Source: Arthrobacter jiangjiafuii (lineage in GTDB: Bacteria; Actinomycetota; Actinomycetes; Actinomycetales; Micrococcaceae). Taken from it: a stretch of DNA of 64,000 nt. The notes beneath the pieces were generated by a model. It was not told where the DNA came from. It saw nothing but the letters and a program-made list of their open reading frames with translations, and ran no database searches. The first letter of the stretch is position 1. The number at the start of each line of letters is the position of its first letter. The DNA is taken from the NCBI RefSeq assembly GCF_018622995.1, contig NZ_CP076022.1, positions 2,914,001 to 2,978,000 of the forward strand. Direction: 5' to 3'. Position numbers and translations under genes: made by a program. This document shows positions 60,899 to 64,000 of this stretch, in pieces.

Positions 60899-61731
60899 GC
60901 CGAAGCCTCTTCCAGCCGCGCCGGTTCACTTTGACCGGTCACATTGGTCTTCGCGAACTGCACACGTTCGTAGACCTCGGCGCGCAGTTCCCCGAAACGG
61001 GCGTCGGACCGGGTCACAAGCTGGTCGCGTACCTGGGGCAGATCGATGGTGATGTCGTTCTGGATGACCGTCGGCGAGCTTGAAAGCACCAGCACGCGCT
61101 CAGCCAAGTACACAGACTCATCGATGTCGTGGGTGACGAACAGGATGGTCATGTTGTGTTCCTTCCAGATCCGCCGCACCAGGTCTTCGAGGTCTGCACG
61201 GGTCTGGGCATCAACGGCGGCAAACGGTTCGTCCATGAGCAGCACGCTCGGCCGGGAGGCTACCGCGCGGGCAATGGCAACGCGCTGCTGCATACCTCCG
61301 GAGAGCTGCCACGGGTACTTGGCGCCGGCAGCCTCAAGTCCAACCGATTCCAGCGCCTCGGCCACACGGCGGCTGCGTTCAGCCTTCGGGACCCCGGCGC
61401 TCTTCAGTGGCAGATTCACGTTTGCTTCAACAGTCATCCACGGGAACAGGCTTCGGCCATACTCTTGGAACACCACCGCCATGCCTTTGGCCGGACCGTT
61501 GACGGACTGCCCGTCCAGGACAACACGGCCGGCGGTGGCCCGCATCAGGCCGGCAATGCACTTCAGCAGCGTGGTCTTGCCGCTGCCGGATGGACCGACG
61601 AGACAAGCAAATTCACCGTCGTGCAGGTTGAAGGTCAGGGACCGCACCGCCTCGAACTCCGTGGCGTTGGTTTGGTAGATTTTTTGCAGCTGGTCAACTT
61701 CGAGGCGGACCTTTTTGGTTGCGTTAGTCAT
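60895..61731 (-). CDS. ABC transporter ATP-binding protein, SsuB/TauB-type
   Basis: This 278-residue ATPase has Walker A GPSGSGKTTLLKCI, the Q loop VVFQEYGRSLFPWMTVEANV, the signature LSGGMQQRVAIARAVA and Walker B VLLMDEPFAAVDAQTR with the H loop FVTHDIDESVYLAERV. SsuB/TauB proteins drive uptake of sulfonates, nitrate or aromatic compounds. The start overlaps the permease gene upstream by 8 bases, and the BVMO start overlaps its end by 4. The substrate is not known. Confidence 0.92.
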   Translation of the reverse strand: MTNATKKVRLEVDQLQKIYQTNATEFEAVRSLTFNLHDGEFACLVGPSGSGKTTLLKCIAGLMRATAGRVVLDGQSVNGPAKGMAVVFQEYGRSLFPWMTVEANVNLPLKSAGVPKAERSRRVAEALESVGLEAAGAKYPWQLSGGMQQRVAIARAVASRPSVLLMDEPFAAVDAQTRADLEDLVRRIWKEHNMTILFVTHDIDESVYLAERVLVLSSSPTVIQNDITIDLPQVRDQLVTRSDARFGELRAEVYERVQFAKTNVTGQSEPARLEEASA

Positions 61732-62497
61732 TTTGGTTCTCCTTCAATCCTTCGTACCAGGCGAGTGTCCGCTTCTGGATCATTTGGAAGACTGCAGACA
61801 GCGCGACGCCGATGATGCCCAGGAGGAGTACGCCGCTCCACATTTCCGGGATGGCTACGCGGTTTTGGAAGTTAATGGTCCAGTGTCCGATGCCGTCCGT
61901 TGAGGCGAACATTTCGGATACGACCATCAGGATGAGCGCGACAGCCAGGCTCTGGCGGATGCCGGCCATGATCTGTGGCGAGGCCGCAGGCAGGACCAGG
62001 TAGCGCATCCGTTCGAATCCCTTCAGCCCGATCACCCTGGCGGTGTTTTGCTGCACCTCGTCGATGGAAGTGACTCCAGCGACCGTGTTGAGCAGGATCG
62101 GCCAGACACAGCTGAAGACGATCAGGGTGATCTTCATGGCGTCGTTGATACCGATGAGCAGCAGCAGCACCGGGATCAGGATGGTGGACGGGACCGCCCG
62201 GATGAATTCGAACAACGGCTCGAAGAGCCAGCGGATCCACCGAACGTACCCGATCACCACACCGACGCTCACGCCGATCACGATGGAGAGCACCAGCCCG
62301 GCCAGCAGCCGGACCACACTGGGCACGACGTCTGAAAGGAAACGTTCCGCGAACCAGATACTGAAGAACCGCTCAACGAGGGTTGCCGGTTCCGGAATGA
62401 AGAAGTTCGTGGTTACGGAGGTGTAGATGACCCAGAAAGCAATGAGGATCAGTGGCAGCCCGAGTAAATAGCCGGTCTTTTTCAGGACGTTGATCAT
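61724..62497 (-). CDS. ABC transporter permease, SsuC-type
   Basis: This 257-residue membrane protein has six helices, with the EAA-like loop TARVIGLKGFERMRYLVLPAA before the last part and LVLSIVIGVSVGVVIGYVRW in the middle. It starts MINVLKKTGYLLGLPLILIA. It forms a dimer with the other permease. It overlaps that gene by 4 bases upstream and the ATPase gene by 8 bases downstream. Confidence 0.9.
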   Translation of the reverse strand: MINVLKKTGYLLGLPLILIAFWVIYTSVTTNFFIPEPATLVERFFSIWFAERFLSDVVPSVVRLLAGLVLSIVIGVSVGVVIGYVRWIRWLFEPLFEFIRAVPSTILIPVLLLLIGINDAMKITLIVFSCVWPILLNTVAGVTSIDEVQQNTARVIGLKGFERMRYLVLPAASPQIMAGIRQSLAVALILMVVSEMFASTDGIGHWTINFQNRVAIPEMWSGVLLLGIIGVALSAVFQMIQKRTLAWYEGLKENQND

Positions 62498-63315
62498 GCC
62501 GTTTTTCCTCCGCGTACCGATTCGTGCCAGAACAGGGTCTTTCGCTCCACGAACCGCATCAGGGTATTGATGATGATTCCCAGCAGGCCGCTGGTAATGA
62601 TCAGCGAGAAGATTGCCGGCGCTGATCCGTTAATCTGTGCCAGAGCGACTTCTTGGCCCAGGCCGGGCGTTCCCACAATGAGTTCCACGCTGATGGCCAG
62701 CACAAGGGCCACCGTGGCTGCCAGCCGCAGCCCGGTCATGAAGAACGGCAGCAGTGTCGGGAAGATGAGGTAGCGGACCCGTTCGGTAAATGTCAGGCCG
62801 AGGGTATTAGCGGTATCCATGGCAACCTGGTCCAGGTCAGCTATGCCGTAAAAGACCTGAATCAGCACGATCCACAAGCAGGCGTAAATGATGATCATGA
62901 GTTCCGAACCGAGCCTCGGCCCGAACAACAGCGCTGCAATCGGGATTAGCGCCACGGCGGGGATGGGGCGCAGGAACTCGATTGTCGAATGGGTGGCCTT
63001 CACCAGGAACCCGTTTGAACCAATTGCCACGCCCAGTACGAGTCCTGCTGCTGCAGAGATCAGCAGGCCCAGAAGCCAGGCGCGGAGGGTGTGACCGGTG
63101 GCAACCCAGAACTGGGAGTAGGCCAGGTTTGCAACGAACCGCTCCAGGACTTCCGTGGCAGGAGGCAGGTGTCGGGAATCCACCAGTCCGGACACGGCTG
63201 CCACCTGCCAGACGAGCAGGAACCCGAGGATGCCGCAGGTCCCTAGCAGCACCGGTCCAAAGCGGAGCCAGCGTGCGGACCTGCGCGCGGCAATTGATAT
63301 AGCTGGGTTGGTCAT
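62494..63315 (-). CDS. ABC transporter permease, SsuC-type
   Basis: This 273-residue membrane protein has six helices. The EAA loop is ANTLGLTFTERVRYLIFPTL. The start MTNPAISIAARRSARWLRFG is followed by LLGTCGILGFLLVWQVAAVS. It differs from the next permease, so the transporter is a permease heterodimer, less usual for SsuABC systems, which often use one permease. The gene follows the substrate-binding protein after 81 bases and overlaps the second permease by 4. Confidence 0.9.
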   Translation of the reverse strand: MTNPAISIAARRSARWLRFGPVLLGTCGILGFLLVWQVAAVSGLVDSRHLPPATEVLERFVANLAYSQFWVATGHTLRAWLLGLLISAAAGLVLGVAIGSNGFLVKATHSTIEFLRPIPAVALIPIAALLFGPRLGSELMIIIYACLWIVLIQVFYGIADLDQVAMDTANTLGLTFTERVRYLIFPTLLPFFMTGLRLAATVALVLAISVELIVGTPGLGQEVALAQINGSAPAIFSLIITSGLLGIIINTLMRFVERKTLFWHESVRGGKTA

Positions 63316-63396
63316 GACAACCAGCCCCCTTTCGGATTTCAGGATTGGCCTGGCGGAGAAGGTCAGACCTTCTCCGCCAGAAGCAGGAGCTCGGCG

Positions 63397-64000
63397 CTAT
63401 TTGCTCCAAACCGTGGATTCAACATCGGGCAGGTTCTCCACGACGCCGTGCTTCTCCATGAGGATCGCGAACTGTTCGAGAGCATCCACATCCAGTTCTG
63501 CATCCCAGGCAATGAAGTCAGTCTTCTCCGCGGCCTCCGGGGAGGTGCCAAGGACTTCGGGGAGCAGGGCCCGGACCTCGTCCTGGTGCTCTTCGGCGTA
63601 GGTGAGGGTCTGTTCCAGCGCGGCCACGAAGCTGGCGATCAGCTCCGGATCATCGCGGGTGAGTGCTCCGCTGGACGCGATGACCAGCTCGGCCCCGCCG
63701 AGTTCGGCTTCCTGTATGAAGTCGCTGATAACGCTGCCGCCGTCAGCGACAATCTGCTGCAGGAATGGAGGACCGGCCATGCCGGCGTCGATCTGCCCGC
63801 TCTCAAGTTGGGCGCCTACCTCGTTGAAGCCCAGCTGCACGAAGGTCACCGCGCTGGAATCACCGCCGTCGAGCTCTACCGCTTCCTTGATGCCGATCTC
63901 GCCGATGCTGCCGAGCGCGTTGATGGAGACGGTTTTGCCTTCCAGGTCCCGGGCTGACTTGATGCCGGAGTCCGGGCCCACCATCACTGCTACAGAATCC
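63397..64000 (-). CDS. ABC transporter substrate-binding protein, NMT1/SsuA-like (partial)
   Basis: The gene runs off the right edge, so about 200 C-terminal residues are visible and the N-terminus, including any lipoprotein signal, is missing. VGPDSGIKSARDLEGKTVSI is the hallmark sequence of SsuA/TauA/NMT1 proteins, followed by VQLGFNEVGAQLESGQIDAG. The bound ligand is unknown; candidates are sulfonate, aromatic acid or ketone. It belongs to the same operon as the permeases. Confidence 0.87.
   Translation of the reverse strand, partial: DSVAVMVGPDSGIKSARDLEGKTVSINALGSIGEIGIKEAVELDGGDSSAVTFVQLGFNEVGAQLESGQIDAGMAGPPFLQQIVADGGSVISDFIQEAELGGAELVIASSGALTRDDPELIASFVAALEQTLTYAEEHQDEVRALLPEVLGTSPEAAEKTDFIAWDAELDVDALEQFAILMEKHGVVENLPDVESTVWSK

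Noticed and set aside
53225-64000. Insertion sequences or transposase genes at the edges of the catabolic region
   Set aside because: No transposase, terminal inverted repeat or target duplication was recognised within the window; the right end lies outside it.

Overview
The window is high-GC, densely packed DNA from a Gram-positive actinobacterium, most likely Arthrobacter or a close relative in the Micrococcaceae. The evidence is a mycothiol synthase (mshD), a GlnR-type orphan regulator, a complete C50-carotenoid (decaprenoxanthin-type) cluster with heterodimeric cyclase subunits and a UbiA-type lycopene elongase, a GT87 mannosyltransferase, the ppk1-mutT1 pair, many leaderless-looking start sites, and an IdeR/DtxR-like box in front of ferritin. 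The species cannot be fixed from the sequence alone.

Bases 1 to about 53,200 look like core chromosome. In order: the end of pfkA, a GNAT protein, an operon of nitrobindin-like, YgfZ and ankyrin proteins, membrane proteins, glnR-mshD-ppk1-mutT1, ferritin, thyA-folA-asd, murB with two MaoC hot-dog proteins, DUF2797, a PfpI-type protein and a ParA/MinD-like ATPase. Then come two tRNAs (Thr, Met), a Ser/Thr kinase with a GAF domain, a DEAD-box helicase, a MOSC protein, a DUF559 endonuclease-like gene flanked by short repeats, GT87, an amidohydrolase, the transsulfuration genes (cystathionine gamma-synthase family and cbs), an AlkA-like glycosylase, an ammonium transporter with a C-terminal PII-like domain, formaldehyde dehydrogenase, thioredoxin, tRNA-Tyr, yajQ, htpX, transport and hydrolase genes, furA-katA, and the carotenoid operon crtE-B-I-Ye-Yf-Eb with divergent idi and a neighbouring glycosyltransferase.

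From about 53,225 to the right edge the content changes to an accessory catabolic region. One minus-strand operon encodes a FAH-family hydrolase, a class A flavoprotein hydroxylase and a type I extradiol dioxygenase, with a divergent GntR regulator and a recognisable promoter and operator candidate between them. A second minus-strand operon encodes an SsuABC/TauABC-like importer, a Baeyer-Villiger monooxygenase with a long N-terminal extension like 4-hydroxyacetophenone monooxygenase, a TetR regulator and an atypical SDR lacking the usual catalytic lysine. Together these suggest uptake and degradation of an aromatic ketone-like compound (Baeyer-Villiger oxidation, ring hydroxylation, meta cleavage, C-C hydrolysis). 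The substrate is not known, and no esterase is visible inside the window.

The most unusual features are: (1) a family of about 21-nt motifs repeated at 30-32 nt spacing in two intergenic places, one of which brackets a DUF559 gene; (2) the Amt-PII fusion, whose PII part lacks the modifiable tyrosine and the ATP loop; (3) the soluble kinase-GAF fusion; (4) the ParA-like protein with a changed P-loop; and (5) the catabolic island itself. All calls rest on reading the sequence and on family knowledge; no database search was possible.
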